NCBI GenBank assembly: GCA_903845065.1
Contig: CAIMWH010000249.1
Coordinates: forward strand, 1-34,901
DNA from: an uncultured Rhodospirillales bacterium
GTDB lineage: Bacteria > Pseudomonadota > Alphaproteobacteria > Acetobacterales > Acetobacteraceae
Direction: 5' to 3'
DNA length: 34,901 nucleotides
The notes under the pieces: generated by a model
Database searches by the model: none
Told to the model about the DNA's origin: nothing
The model's input: the letters and a program-made list of their open reading frames with translations, nothing else
Part shown: piece after piece, positions 23,721 through 31,183 of the stretch
How positions within the stretch are numbered: the stretch's first letter is position 1
Layout of the letters: every line of letters begins with the position of its first letter
Position numbers and translations under genes: made by a program

Positions 23721-24512
23721 ATGAGCCGTGTCGTCATGACCACCAGCCTGCTTGCCGCCCTGCTCTGGGGCGCAACGCCCGGCCACGCCAGCACCATCCA
23801 GGTGAACGGCGCCGGCATCGATCCGAATGCCCACGAAACCGCCGTCATCCAGATCGGCGCTGGTCCCTCGGAGACTGTCTATGCCGGGCAGATCCTGCTC
23901 GATACCCAGGTCTCAGGCGTGCTGCCGGTATGGTGCACCGATATCTTCCACACCCTGCTGACCGGCGGCACCACCTACTTCACCAGCGCACCGCTGGCGG
24001 TGGATGGTGGCGGCGGTGCCCTGAGCGGGGTGCAGGCGCGTGAGGTCGGCTGGCTGATCAGCAACTTCACCCAACACGTTGATACCACGGACAACTTCTC
24101 CGGCCCGGCGCCGGCGGGCTACGGCTCGGTCAACCAGTTGGCGGCCGCGACGCAGTTGGCGATCTGGGCGGTGGAGAACCCCGCAGGCTTCGCGTTCGAC
24201 ACCAGCGGCACCGACCCCTCGCTCCAGGGCCCCACCGGCAAGGTCGCAATCCTCGACGCGTCGGCCTTCACCGCGGTGACGGTCGGCGGCTTCATCGTGG
24301 ACACCGAGGAGTGGGTGCCGAGCAACCCCGACGGCAGCCCGCTGACCTGCCTGCCCGGCTCGTCCTGCACCAATGGCTGGAACGACCAGGGCCTGGGGTT
24401 CATCGGCCTGGGCGGCATCATCGTCGTCAGCACGCCCGAGCCGGCTTCGATGACGCTGCTGGCGGCCTCCCTCGTGGCCGGGGCCGCGCTGCGGCGCAAG
24501 CGGCGCGGCTGA
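23721..24512 (+). CDS. PEP-CTERM surface protein with thioester-domain-like motifs
   Basis: Exported protein of 263 residues. A signal peptide covers residues 1 to about 24 (cleavage near GHAS). The C-terminus has the PEP-CTERM sorting signal: PEP at 239-241, a hydrophobic stretch (MTLLAASLVAGAAL), then RRKRRG. It would be processed by an exosortase and exported to the cell surface or matrix. In between, VWCTDIF (Cys72) and ATQLAIW (Gln145) resemble the two motifs of thioester-forming adhesin domains. ATG 23721 is chosen because AGGAG lies 7 bases upstream; ATG 23715 is too close. It is preceded by a sigma-54 promoter and followed by a perfect 13-bp terminator. The exosortase genes are not in the window. 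Confidence 0.88.
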   Translation: MSRVVMTTSLLAALLWGATPGHASTIQVNGAGIDPNAHETAVIQIGAGPSETVYAGQILLDTQVSGVLPVWCTDIFHTLLTGGTTYFTSAPLAVDGGGGALSGVQAREVGWLISNFTQHVDTTDNFSGPAPAGYGSVNQLAAATQLAIWAVENPAGFAFDTSGTDPSLQGPTGKVAILDASAFTAVTVGGFIVDTEEWVPSNPDGSPLTCLPGSSCTNGWNDQGLGFIGLGGIIVVSTPEPASMTLLAASLVAGAALRRKRRG

Positions 24513-24521
24513 ACGCCGATT

Positions 24522-24553
24522 GGCCCGCCGGGGAGTGGTGTCCCCGGCGGGCC
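24522..24553. terminator. Bidirectional terminator between PEP-CTERM and Hint genes
   Basis: GGCCCGCCGGGGA at 24522-24534 and TCCCCGGCGGGCC at 24541-24553 form a perfect 13-bp GC stem with a six-base loop. It fills almost all of the gap between two convergent genes. No T-run follows. Confidence 0.8.
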
Positions 24554-25579
24554 TCAGGTGCCCGGAAGCGCCAGGCCGAGGCCGGCCTGGTCGTTTTCCA
24601 TCGACGTGCCGGTGCGCGGCAGCGCCATCCCATCCGCCGCCCGGCGCACCACCACGTGGCTGTCGCGCGCTATCGTGGTACCCTGCGGCATATCGAAGGT
24701 GAACGCGCAATAGCCGCCGTAGGGCTCCAGCAGATCGGCGCGGAACCGATTGGCCAGCACCGCGCCGGCGACCCCGCCATCCACCACGATCTCCAGCAGC
24801 ACCGGCCCTTCCGGGCAGCCCAGGTCCTGCGCCCAACCCTCGACACGCCCGGCGGTCACCCGGTCAAGATATCCATCCAGCGGCCCCGTCGTGGCGCGGT
24901 TGCGCTGGTCCAGACCGGCGCGGATGCGCGCGAGCACCGGGCCGTCCTCGATGCGCGGCGCCTGGAATGGCACGAAGGTGCCAACGCCCGGCGGGTAGTG
25001 CGCGGCGCGATCGGCGGCATTGTCGAACCCGTCGCGGCTATCCTGCTCTGAGAAGGTCTCGGCCGGCTGACCCTCGGCCAGAATGGCGTCGTGGCCGTCA
25101 AGCTCGATGTGGAAAAAAGTGATGTCCCCGCCGGCCGGGTCATGGATGATGGTGCGGCCATTGACCAGCAGGGCCGCCGGCACCAGCACCCTGGCGCCGC
25201 CCTGCGGATCGGTCAGCAGCAGGGCGTGGCACGCCGACAGCAGCAGATCCCGCCGCGGGCGCAGCCGGCCAAGCGCGCCGGCGGTGATGCGGATCGGCCG
25301 CAGGCCCCGCTCGGTGGCGGCCTGGACGGCGGTGGCGCGGCGCTCGCCGATCCTGCGGATCGGGCATATCCGGCCATCCACCGTCAACACCTCGTGCCCG
25401 ACGCGCAACGCCTCCACCGCCACCTCGCCGGCCGGCGTGCCGATGCGGGTGCCGCGCAGGAAGCCAGCCGCCCTGATCGGGGCCTGTGCGCTGCCGTCAT
25501 CGGTCCGGCCAAGCGCGGCGCCAATCCGGGTGATGTTAACAATCGGCAACCGTTGAACCGTCGCCCGATAATTGTGCAT
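24554..25579 (-). CDS. Hint-domain protein with missing Cys1 and a C-terminal GWA-type domain
   Basis: Protein of 341 residues. Residues about 38-175 form a Hint-type (intein/hedgehog-like) domain: RGTRIGTPAGEVAVEALRVGHEVLT, then LLLSACHALLL, LLVNGRTII, FFHIELDGHDAILAEGQPAETF. The family's expected first Cys (CFxxGT) is replaced: here the sequence is AGFLRGT. Self-cleavage by the standard Cys mechanism therefore looks impossible. Residues about 235-300 (GYLDRVTAGRVEGWAQD onward, with FRADLLEP) form a second domain that also occurs at the N-terminus of the sulfotransferase-like protein at 4222-5688. No signal peptide is evident. It is convergent with the PEP-CTERM gene. Function is unknown. 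Confidence 0.85.
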   Translation of the reverse strand: MHNYRATVQRLPIVNITRIGAALGRTDDGSAQAPIRAAGFLRGTRIGTPAGEVAVEALRVGHEVLTVDGRICPIRRIGERRATAVQAATERGLRPIRITAGALGRLRPRRDLLLSACHALLLTDPQGGARVLVPAALLVNGRTIIHDPAGGDITFFHIELDGHDAILAEGQPAETFSEQDSRDGFDNAADRAAHYPPGVGTFVPFQAPRIEDGPVLARIRAGLDQRNRATTGPLDGYLDRVTAGRVEGWAQDLGCPEGPVLLEIVVDGGVAGAVLANRFRADLLEPYGGYCAFTFDMPQGTTIARDSHVVVRRAADGMALPRTGTSMENDQAGLGLALPGT

Positions 25580-25838
25580 GGCAGGATAATCCTTCCACTC
25601 TTGCCTCTCGCGCGGAAGACTCGCAAGAGGGTTGCAATTTCAAATAATTAACCGTGATCAAAATATTTTCTCGAATCACCTGAACTGCATATGGCCGAAA
25701 ATAACGTATCACGCAATGATGGCGTTGACCCGGCAACGATGCCCCGTCGGCGCCGGGTGGCGCGGGATCGGCAATGGTGCCTGATTTCGCGCGCGGCGAT
25801 CTCGCTGTACCATGATGCAAACCTTGGAGGGCAGGCCA
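25580..25838. promoter_or_regulatory. Divergent intergenic region, AT-rich near the Hint gene
   Basis: This gap separates the Hint gene from the first Gfo/Idh/MocA gene. Bases 25630-25720 are AT-rich (for example AATTTCAAATAATTAACC) and probably contain the Hint promoter. A short open frame at 25691-25906 looks like chance. No operator or riboswitch is evident. Confidence 0.4.
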
Positions 25839-26969
25839 GTGAGCGTTCGGACGGACAAGCGCTACCGCGTCGGGGTCATCGGTTTTGCTCACATGCATGT
25901 GAATGAACTGGTGGACCGCTTCATCGCCACCGGCCGGGCCGACATCGTCGCCTGCGCCGATACCGTTCCCCGCACGCCCTCGCGCACCACGGTGGAGGGC
26001 AGCCGCACCGCCAATCTGCAACGGGCGCTCGCCGGGCCGGGGGCGCCGCGTCACTACACTGACTACCAGGAGATGCTGCGGCGCGAGTCGCTCGACATCG
26101 CGATCTTCTGCCCCGAAATCAGCCAGCACGCCGAGGTGGCGGAGGCACTGGGGCGCCACGGCGTGCACATGGTGACGGAAAAGCCGATGGCCGGGCGCCT
26201 GGATGATGCACGGCGCATGGCGGCGGCGGCGGCCTCCGCCGGGGTGGCGCTGGCGGTCAACTGGCCCACCACCTGGCGCCCGGCGATGCGCCGGGTGAAG
26301 GAACTGCTGGCGGATGGCGCGATCGGCGAGGTGTGGGAGATCAAGTGGCGCAACGGCCCCTCGCTCGGCCCGCTCGCCCATGGCAGCACCCATCCCGGCC
26401 ACACCGTGATCGGCCTCGTCTCCAACGCGGAGAAGGCAATGGAATGGTGGCACCAGCGCGAGGCCGGCGGCGGCGCGCTGCTCGACTACTGCTGCTACGG
26501 CGCCTGCCTGGTCTCGTGGTTCCTCGATGCCCCGCCGCTCAGCGTGCAGAGCATGACGGCGAACCTGATGAGCGGCTACGGCAACGCCGAGGACAACGCG
26601 GCGATGCTGCTGCGCTTCCCCGCCGCGATGGCGATCCTGGAAGCCAGCTGGACCACCTTCCACGGCGGCGTCGCCAACGGCCCGGTGATTTTCGGCACCC
26701 ACGGCACCATCGTGGTCGACGGCACCGATATCCTGGTCTACCGCGAGCGCGGGGTGGCCACGCCGAGCCTGATCGAGCACGGCGCGCCGCTCCTGGCCGG
26801 GCGCACCGGCATCGGCGAGGAGTTCCTCCACCACCTCGAAACCGGCGAACCGCTGCACCCGACGCTGGCGTTGCCGATCAACCTCGCGGCGGTGGCGATC
26901 CTGGATGCCGGCATCACGTCGGCCGAAACCGGCGCCGCCACCGCGGTCGTCGACACACGCGGAGGCTGA
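25839..26969 (+). CDS. Gfo/Idh/MocA-family oxidoreductase
   Basis: NAD(P)-dependent oxidoreductase of 376 residues, probably acting on a sugar, inositol or similar polyol. The N-terminal Rossmann strand is YRVGVIGFAHMHVNEL, an unusual variant in which the standard G-x-G-x-x-G loop is changed to G-F-A-H-M-H. The catalytic lysine motif is VTEKPMAG. A GTG start at 25839 is chosen because GGAGG at 25826-25830 stands 8 bases upstream; an ATG at 25812 lacks a ribosome site. A second family member follows after seven bases. The pair suggests consecutive steps or a heteromer. The substrate is unknown. Confidence 0.88.
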   Translation: MSVRTDKRYRVGVIGFAHMHVNELVDRFIATGRADIVACADTVPRTPSRTTVEGSRTANLQRALAGPGAPRHYTDYQEMLRRESLDIAIFCPEISQHAEVAEALGRHGVHMVTEKPMAGRLDDARRMAAAAASAGVALAVNWPTTWRPAMRRVKELLADGAIGEVWEIKWRNGPSLGPLAHGSTHPGHTVIGLVSNAEKAMEWWHQREAGGGALLDYCCYGACLVSWFLDAPPLSVQSMTANLMSGYGNAEDNAAMLLRFPAAMAILEASWTTFHGGVANGPVIFGTHGTIVVDGTDILVYRERGVATPSLIEHGAPLLAGRTGIGEEFLHHLETGEPLHPTLALPINLAAVAILDAGITSAETGAATAVVDTRGG

Positions 26970-26976
26970 GCGCGCC

Positions 26977-28047
26977 ATGGTGGTACGGATCGCGGCGATC
27001 GGCTGCGGGGACATCGCCCAGCGCCGGCACTTCCCGCAAATCGCCGACATGGGGGGCGCCGCCGAACTGGTCGCCATCGCGGCGCGGGACCCGGCACGCC
27101 TGGCCGCCTGTGCCGATCGGTTCGGGGTGCGGCGCTGCTACACCGATCCGGCGGCGATGCTGGCGGACCCCACTATCGATGCCGTGATGGTGCTGACCGC
27201 CCCCGACAGCCATGCCGCATACGCCGAGATGGCGGTGCGGGCGGGCAAGCACGTCATGGTGGAGAAACCCCTGGTGCGCACGGTGGCCGAGGCGCTGCGC
27301 CTGCGAGCCGCCGTTCTGGGGGCGGCGAAGCCCGTCACCGTGTTCGCCCTGCCGCATTCCGCCACCGCCGAACTGGCCCTCGTCGCCCGCCTGCTGCACC
27401 AGGGCGCGATCGGCGAGGTGACTGGGGTGGAATGCCATCGCGGCCATCGCGGCCCCACCCATGCCGGTTGGTTCTACAATCGTGCTTTGGCGGGCGGCGG
27501 CGTGCTGGCCGATCTCGGCATCTACGGGCTGACCATGATCGCCACCCTGTTCGGCCCCGCGGCCACCATGACTGCCTCCTGCTCCCGGCGCTTCGACAGC
27601 CGCACGATGGATGACGGCAGCGCGGTGCACCCCGATGTGGAGGACAGCGCCCTCATCAGCCTGGTGCTGGAGGGCGGCATCGCGGCCAGCCTGAACGCCA
27701 ACTGGAACGGCTACCTGTCGCACCACCACACCCGCGCCCGCACCATGGTGATGGGCCGCGCCGGCATGCTGCATTTCGGCGTGGCCGATGGCGGCGTGTA
27801 TCTGATGCGGGCGGATGGCGAGGCAACGCCCGGTTCCGAACCCGCCTGGTTCGACGGCCACGGCTGCCGCCGCTTCACCCCCGAGGGCGGCACGCCGTCC
27901 CTGGTGCGGGAGTTCGTTGATCGCATCGTCGCCGGCGACACCGCCACCCGCAGCCTCGATATCCAGGTCCATGTGCTCGAAATCATCGAGAAGGCGTACG
28001 TGGCGGCGGCGGGCGGCCACGCCATCCCGCTGGTCAACCGGTTCTGA
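26977..28047 (+). CDS. Gfo/Idh/MocA-family oxidoreductase (second copy)
   Basis: NAD(P)-dependent oxidoreductase of 356 residues. The Rossmann motif IAAIGCGDIAQRRHFP has the more usual G-x-G-x-I-A form, and the EKP motif is VMVEKPLV. The C-terminal domain includes GGGVLADLGIYGLTMIATLFG, typical of the family (GGG...D-x-G-x-H/Y). The ATG at 26977 lies seven bases after the first copy's stop, with GGAGG just upstream. The two copies are clearly divergent from each other, so they are unlikely to be redundant. The LLM oxidoreductase gene follows 66 bases downstream with its own ribosome site. Confidence 0.9.
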   Translation: MVVRIAAIGCGDIAQRRHFPQIADMGGAAELVAIAARDPARLAACADRFGVRRCYTDPAAMLADPTIDAVMVLTAPDSHAAYAEMAVRAGKHVMVEKPLVRTVAEALRLRAAVLGAAKPVTVFALPHSATAELALVARLLHQGAIGEVTGVECHRGHRGPTHAGWFYNRALAGGGVLADLGIYGLTMIATLFGPAATMTASCSRRFDSRTMDDGSAVHPDVEDSALISLVLEGGIAASLNANWNGYLSHHHTRARTMVMGRAGMLHFGVADGGVYLMRADGEATPGSEPAWFDGHGCRRFTPEGGTPSLVREFVDRIVAGDTATRSLDIQVHVLEIIEKAYVAAAGGHAIPLVNRF

Positions 28048-28113
28048 GGGCCCCTGGTCTCCATCGCCCGCTTGGCCTAGCGTCGGGGCAACGAATTTCC
28101 AGGGGAGACGACC

Positions 28114-29010
28114 ATGCAACTCGGGGCATCACTGCCGGTTGGCGACATCGGCACCGGGCCGGGCGTCCTGCGTGACTACGCCCAGGCGGCGGAGGGGCTC
28201 GGGTTCGACTTCCTCGTCGCACCCGACCATGTGCTGGGCAAGAACCCCGATGCCGATACGGCTGGCCGGCGGATGGGCACCACCGCCACCGCCTATCATG
28301 ACCCGTTCGTGCTGTTCGGCTTCCTCACCGGCTGCACCCAGAAGATCGGCTTCGCCGCCGCGGTGCTGATCCTGGCCCAGCGCCAGGCCGCCCTGGTGGC
28401 CAAGCAGGCCGCCTCCCTCGATGTGCTGTGCGGCGGCCGCTTCCGCCTCGGCGTCGGCGTGGGCTGGAACGAGATCGAGTTCCAGGGCCTCGGCGAGGAT
28501 TTCCACACCCGTGGCAAGCGTTCCGAGGAGCAGGTGCGCTACATGCAGGCGCTGTGGGCCGAGCCGCACGTGACGTTCAAGGGCCAGTTCCACGAACTCG
28601 ATGACGGCGGTATCAACCCGCGCCCGGCCTCGGGGCGGGTGCCGGTGTGGTTCGGCGGCCATGCCGAGGCAACCTTCCGCCGGGCTGCCCGCTACGGCGA
28701 CGGCTTCATGCCCAACGCCTACCCGCCGGGCGAGGCCGGCCAGGCCGCGCTGGACAAGCTACGCCGGATGACCGCCGAGGCCGGGCGGGACCCGGCGGCG
28801 ATGGGCATCGATGTCTGGGTCTCGATGGGCACCGGCACGCCCGATGACTGGCGGCGCGAGGTGGCGTTCTGGAAGCAGGCCGGCGCGACCCACATCACCC
28901 TGCACACCACCTTCACCAGCGCCATCCACCAGCGCATCGCGGGCAAAACCGCCGCCGATCACCTCGCCGCCATCACCAGCTACAAGGCCGCGGTGGCGGA
29001 TCTTCTATAG
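28114..29010 (+). CDS. LLM-class flavin-dependent oxidoreductase
   Basis: Luciferase-like monooxygenase-family protein of 298 residues, a TIM barrel that binds F420 or FMN. Family features are the opening LGASLPVGDIGTGPGVLRDYAQAAEGLGFDFL, the LILAQRQAALVAKQAASLDVLCGGRFRLGVGVGW block and VPVWFGGHAEATFRRAARYGDGFMPN. It resembles the TIGR03619 type. The ATG follows AGGGGAG. Its stop lies one base from the stop of the convergent small-protein gene. Whether F420 or FMN is used, and on what substrate, is not visible. Confidence 0.92.
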   Translation: MQLGASLPVGDIGTGPGVLRDYAQAAEGLGFDFLVAPDHVLGKNPDADTAGRRMGTTATAYHDPFVLFGFLTGCTQKIGFAAAVLILAQRQAALVAKQAASLDVLCGGRFRLGVGVGWNEIEFQGLGEDFHTRGKRSEEQVRYMQALWAEPHVTFKGQFHELDDGGINPRPASGRVPVWFGGHAEATFRRAARYGDGFMPNAYPPGEAGQAALDKLRRMTAEAGRDPAAMGIDVWVSMGTGTPDDWRREVAFWKQAGATHITLHTTFTSAIHQRIAGKTAADHLAAITSYKAAVADLL

Positions 29011-29011
29011 T

Positions 29012-29278
29012 CTAGATCTCGTCCTCGACGGGATGGCGCAGATACCAAAGCCGCTCATGGGCAGCCACCAGGCTCTCCATGCTGCGGCGGCGGTTGGTGT
29101 CAGTGGTGCTGGGCTTGCGTTGCAGCATCTGCTCCAGGATGTGGAGCAACTGCTCCGCCACGTCGAAATCCGCCTGGTCGCAGGCTTGGTGGAACGCGAT
29201 CAGGATCTTGTCCGACAGGCGCCGGCTGTAGCGCGGCGCGCCGGAGATGTCGCGGGGCTGGTCTTCGGTTTCACTCAT
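29012..29278 (-). CDS. Conserved small hypothetical protein
   Basis: Protein of 88 residues, mostly helical and charged, with no signal peptide or membrane segment. The core YSRRLSDKILIAFHQACDQ and ESLVAAHERLWYLRH looks like a conserved alphaproteobacterial protein of unknown function; I know of no assigned role. I take the ATG at 29276-29278; a TTG seven codons upstream is also in frame. It lies 45 bases after the SCO gene on the same strand and is probably the last gene of the nrdB operon. Confidence 0.7.
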   Translation of the reverse strand: MSETEDQPRDISGAPRYSRRLSDKILIAFHQACDQADFDVAEQLLHILEQMLQRKPSTTDTNRRRSMESLVAAHERLWYLRHPVEDEI

Positions 29279-29323
29279 CTCAATATCCGTTCTAGGCAAA
29301 ATGACGGGCCGGCACGGCGGGCC

Positions 29324-29938
29324 TCAGGAACCAGTGAGGCGGGTGTGCAGCGCCTTGGCGAGGTCGTCGGGCGACATACCCTGGCGGAACAACGCACGGA
29401 AGGCACCATCGGGGCCCATCAAGTATAGGAACGACGAGTGGTCCATCAGGTAGGTGGTCGAATCCTTGCTGGGCGCCTTGGCGTAGTAGACCCGGTAGGC
29501 CCGGGTGACGGCGGCGATTTCGGCATCGGTCCCGGTCAGCCCGATGAGCCGCGGGTCGAACAGTTTTACATATTCCGCCAGCGCCGTCACGGAGTCGCGT
29601 TCCGGATCAACCGTAATGAACACCGGAACCACCCGGTCGGCCTCGGCGCCGAGCTTGTCGAGCGCGGTTGACACCGTCTGCAACTCGGTCGGGCAGACGT
29701 CAGGGCAGTAGGTGTAGCCGAAATACACCAGCAGGAATTTGCCCCGATAGCTCGCCTCGGTCACCCGCTTGCCGGTGTGATCGGTCAGCGTGAACGGGCC
29801 GCCCACCGAGATGGCGCCCGGCACGGTGGCCTGCCCGGTGAGTGCCCCGAACAACTCCGGACGCACCCGGGCGATGGCCCAGCCCACAAGGATGACGGCG
29901 AGCGCGGCGTAGGCGCCCCAGCGGATGAAACGTAACAT
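29324..29938 (-). CDS. SCO1/SenC-family copper chaperone
   Basis: Membrane-anchored periplasmic thioredoxin-fold protein of 204 residues that delivers copper to the CuA site of cytochrome c oxidase or acts as a redox partner. One N-terminal helix (residues about 8-24) anchors it. The metal site is complete: CPDVCP with Cys78 and Cys82, and His167 in YLMDHSSF. Length is typical of bacterial SCO proteins. It lies 42 bases downstream of nrdB and upstream of the small hypothetical gene, so it is probably in one operon, although no cytochrome oxidase gene is seen in the window. Confidence 0.93.
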   Translation of the reverse strand: MLRFIRWGAYAALAVILVGWAIARVRPELFGALTGQATVPGAISVGGPFTLTDHTGKRVTEASYRGKFLLVYFGYTYCPDVCPTELQTVSTALDKLGAEADRVVPVFITVDPERDSVTALAEYVKLFDPRLIGLTGTDAEIAAVTRAYRVYYAKAPSKDSTTYLMDHSSFLYLMGPDGAFRALFRQGMSPDDLAKALHTRLTGS

Positions 29939-29980
29939 GGGGCTCTATTTGGGCTCCCCGACCGCACCCTGCAACCCGGC

Positions 29981-31033
29981 CTACTCGGCCGGCAGCAGCG
30001 GCCCCTCGGGTTGCGCGCTTTCGAACACCCCGGTGGAGAACGCCTCCTCCCAGGTGCCGATGGTGGAGGCCTTGCTGTATTCGGTGGCGCGGTTCTCGAA
30101 GAAGTTGGCGTGCTCCACCGCGTTCAGCATCTCGTCGAGCCACGGCAGCGGGTTGCTCTCGACATGGAACAGCTCGTTGAGCCCCAACTGGGTTAGCCTA
30201 CGATCGGCGATATAGCGGATGTACTGCTTCACCTCGCGCGCCTCCAGCCCCTCGATGGCCCCCATCTCAAAGGCCAGATCGATGAAGGCGTCCTCGTGGT
30301 CCACGATGGTGGCGCAGGTGATGTAGAGTTCGCGCCGCAGCTCATCGGTCCATATTTCCGGGTTTTCCTGCACGAAGGTGCGGAACAGCCGGATGATCGA
30401 CAGGCAATGCAGCGTCTCGTCGCGGACGGACCAGGTGATGATCTGCCCCATCCCCTTCATTTTGCCGAAACGCGGGAAATTCAACAGGATGGCGAAGGAG
30501 GCGAACAGTTGCAGCCCCTCGGTGAAGGCGCCGAAGGCCGCCAGCGTTTTCGCGATCTCGTGCTTGCTGTCCACGCTGAAGGACTGCATGTAGTCGAACT
30601 TGTCCTTCATTTCCTTGTATTTGAGGAACGCGGTGTATTCCAGTTCCGGCATGCCCACCGTATCGAGCAGATGGCTATAGGCGGCGATATGCACCGTCTC
30701 GATATTGGAGAACGCCGACAGCATCATCAGCACCTCGGTGGGTTTGAACACCCGCGCGTAGTGCTTCATGTAGCAGTTGTTCACCTCGACATCGGCCTGG
30801 GTGAAAAACCGGAAAATCTGCGTGAGCAAATTGCGCTCGCCGGTGCTGATATTTCGGTGCCAGTCCTTCACGTCATCGGCGAGCGGCACTTCCTCGGGCA
30901 GCCAGTGGACGCGCTGCTGCATCAGCCAGGCCTCGTAGGCCCAGGGGTAGCGGAAGGGCTTGTAGACCGGATTCTCGGTCAGCAGATCGAAGCGGACCGG
31001 ATGTTCGTCGGGCGAGGGGACACTGACGGTCAT
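29981..31033 (-). CDS. nrdB: Ribonucleotide reductase class I beta subunit (NrdB)
   Basis: Di-iron tyrosyl-radical subunit of 350 residues that activates the alpha subunit for deoxyribonucleotide synthesis. All radical-site residues align by spacing with E. coli NrdB: Asp81, Glu112, His115, Tyr119 (radical), Glu172, Glu206 and His209, in QADVE, SNIETVHIAAYSH, TEGLQLF and RDETLHC. Asp as first ligand together with the conserved Tyr fits class Ia. The ATG at 31031-31033 gives the normal N-terminus; the frame is open further upstream but without a ribosome site. The alpha-subunit gene nrdA is not adjacent. No NrdR box was found by eye upstream. Confidence 0.96.
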   Translation of the reverse strand: MTVSVPSPDEHPVRFDLLTENPVYKPFRYPWAYEAWLMQQRVHWLPEEVPLADDVKDWHRNISTGERNLLTQIFRFFTQADVEVNNCYMKHYARVFKPTEVLMMLSAFSNIETVHIAAYSHLLDTVGMPELEYTAFLKYKEMKDKFDYMQSFSVDSKHEIAKTLAAFGAFTEGLQLFASFAILLNFPRFGKMKGMGQIITWSVRDETLHCLSIIRLFRTFVQENPEIWTDELRRELYITCATIVDHEDAFIDLAFEMGAIEGLEAREVKQYIRYIADRRLTQLGLNELFHVESNPLPWLDEMLNAVEHANFFENRATEYSKASTIGTWEEAFSTGVFESAQPEGPLLPAE

Positions 31034-31098
31034 GCGTGGTTCCGGACTGTTGGGCGATTCGCGACCGCGCAAGCAGAGCATGAATGGACGCGCTGGGG

Positions 31099-31118
31099 GA
31101 GAGGTTATGAAATCTCTC
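31099..31118. promoter_or_regulatory. Inverted repeat upstream of nrdB
   Basis: GAGAGGTT (31099-31106) and AATCTCTC (31111-31118) pair with one mismatch around ATGA, in the 150-base gap between nrdB and the divergent binding-protein gene. It could be a regulator site or chance; no known operator is matched. Confidence 0.25.
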
Positions 31119-31183
31119 GTCGGGGCGATGGGCCGCCCTTATAGAACCACCGGCATGGAACGGCCGAAATCGGGGAGGTCGCG

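Noticed and set aside
25691-25906. Short open frame (71 codons) in the gap before the first Gfo/Idh/MocA gene
   Set aside because: No ribosome site, overlaps the start of the next gene in another frame, and the composition looks random.
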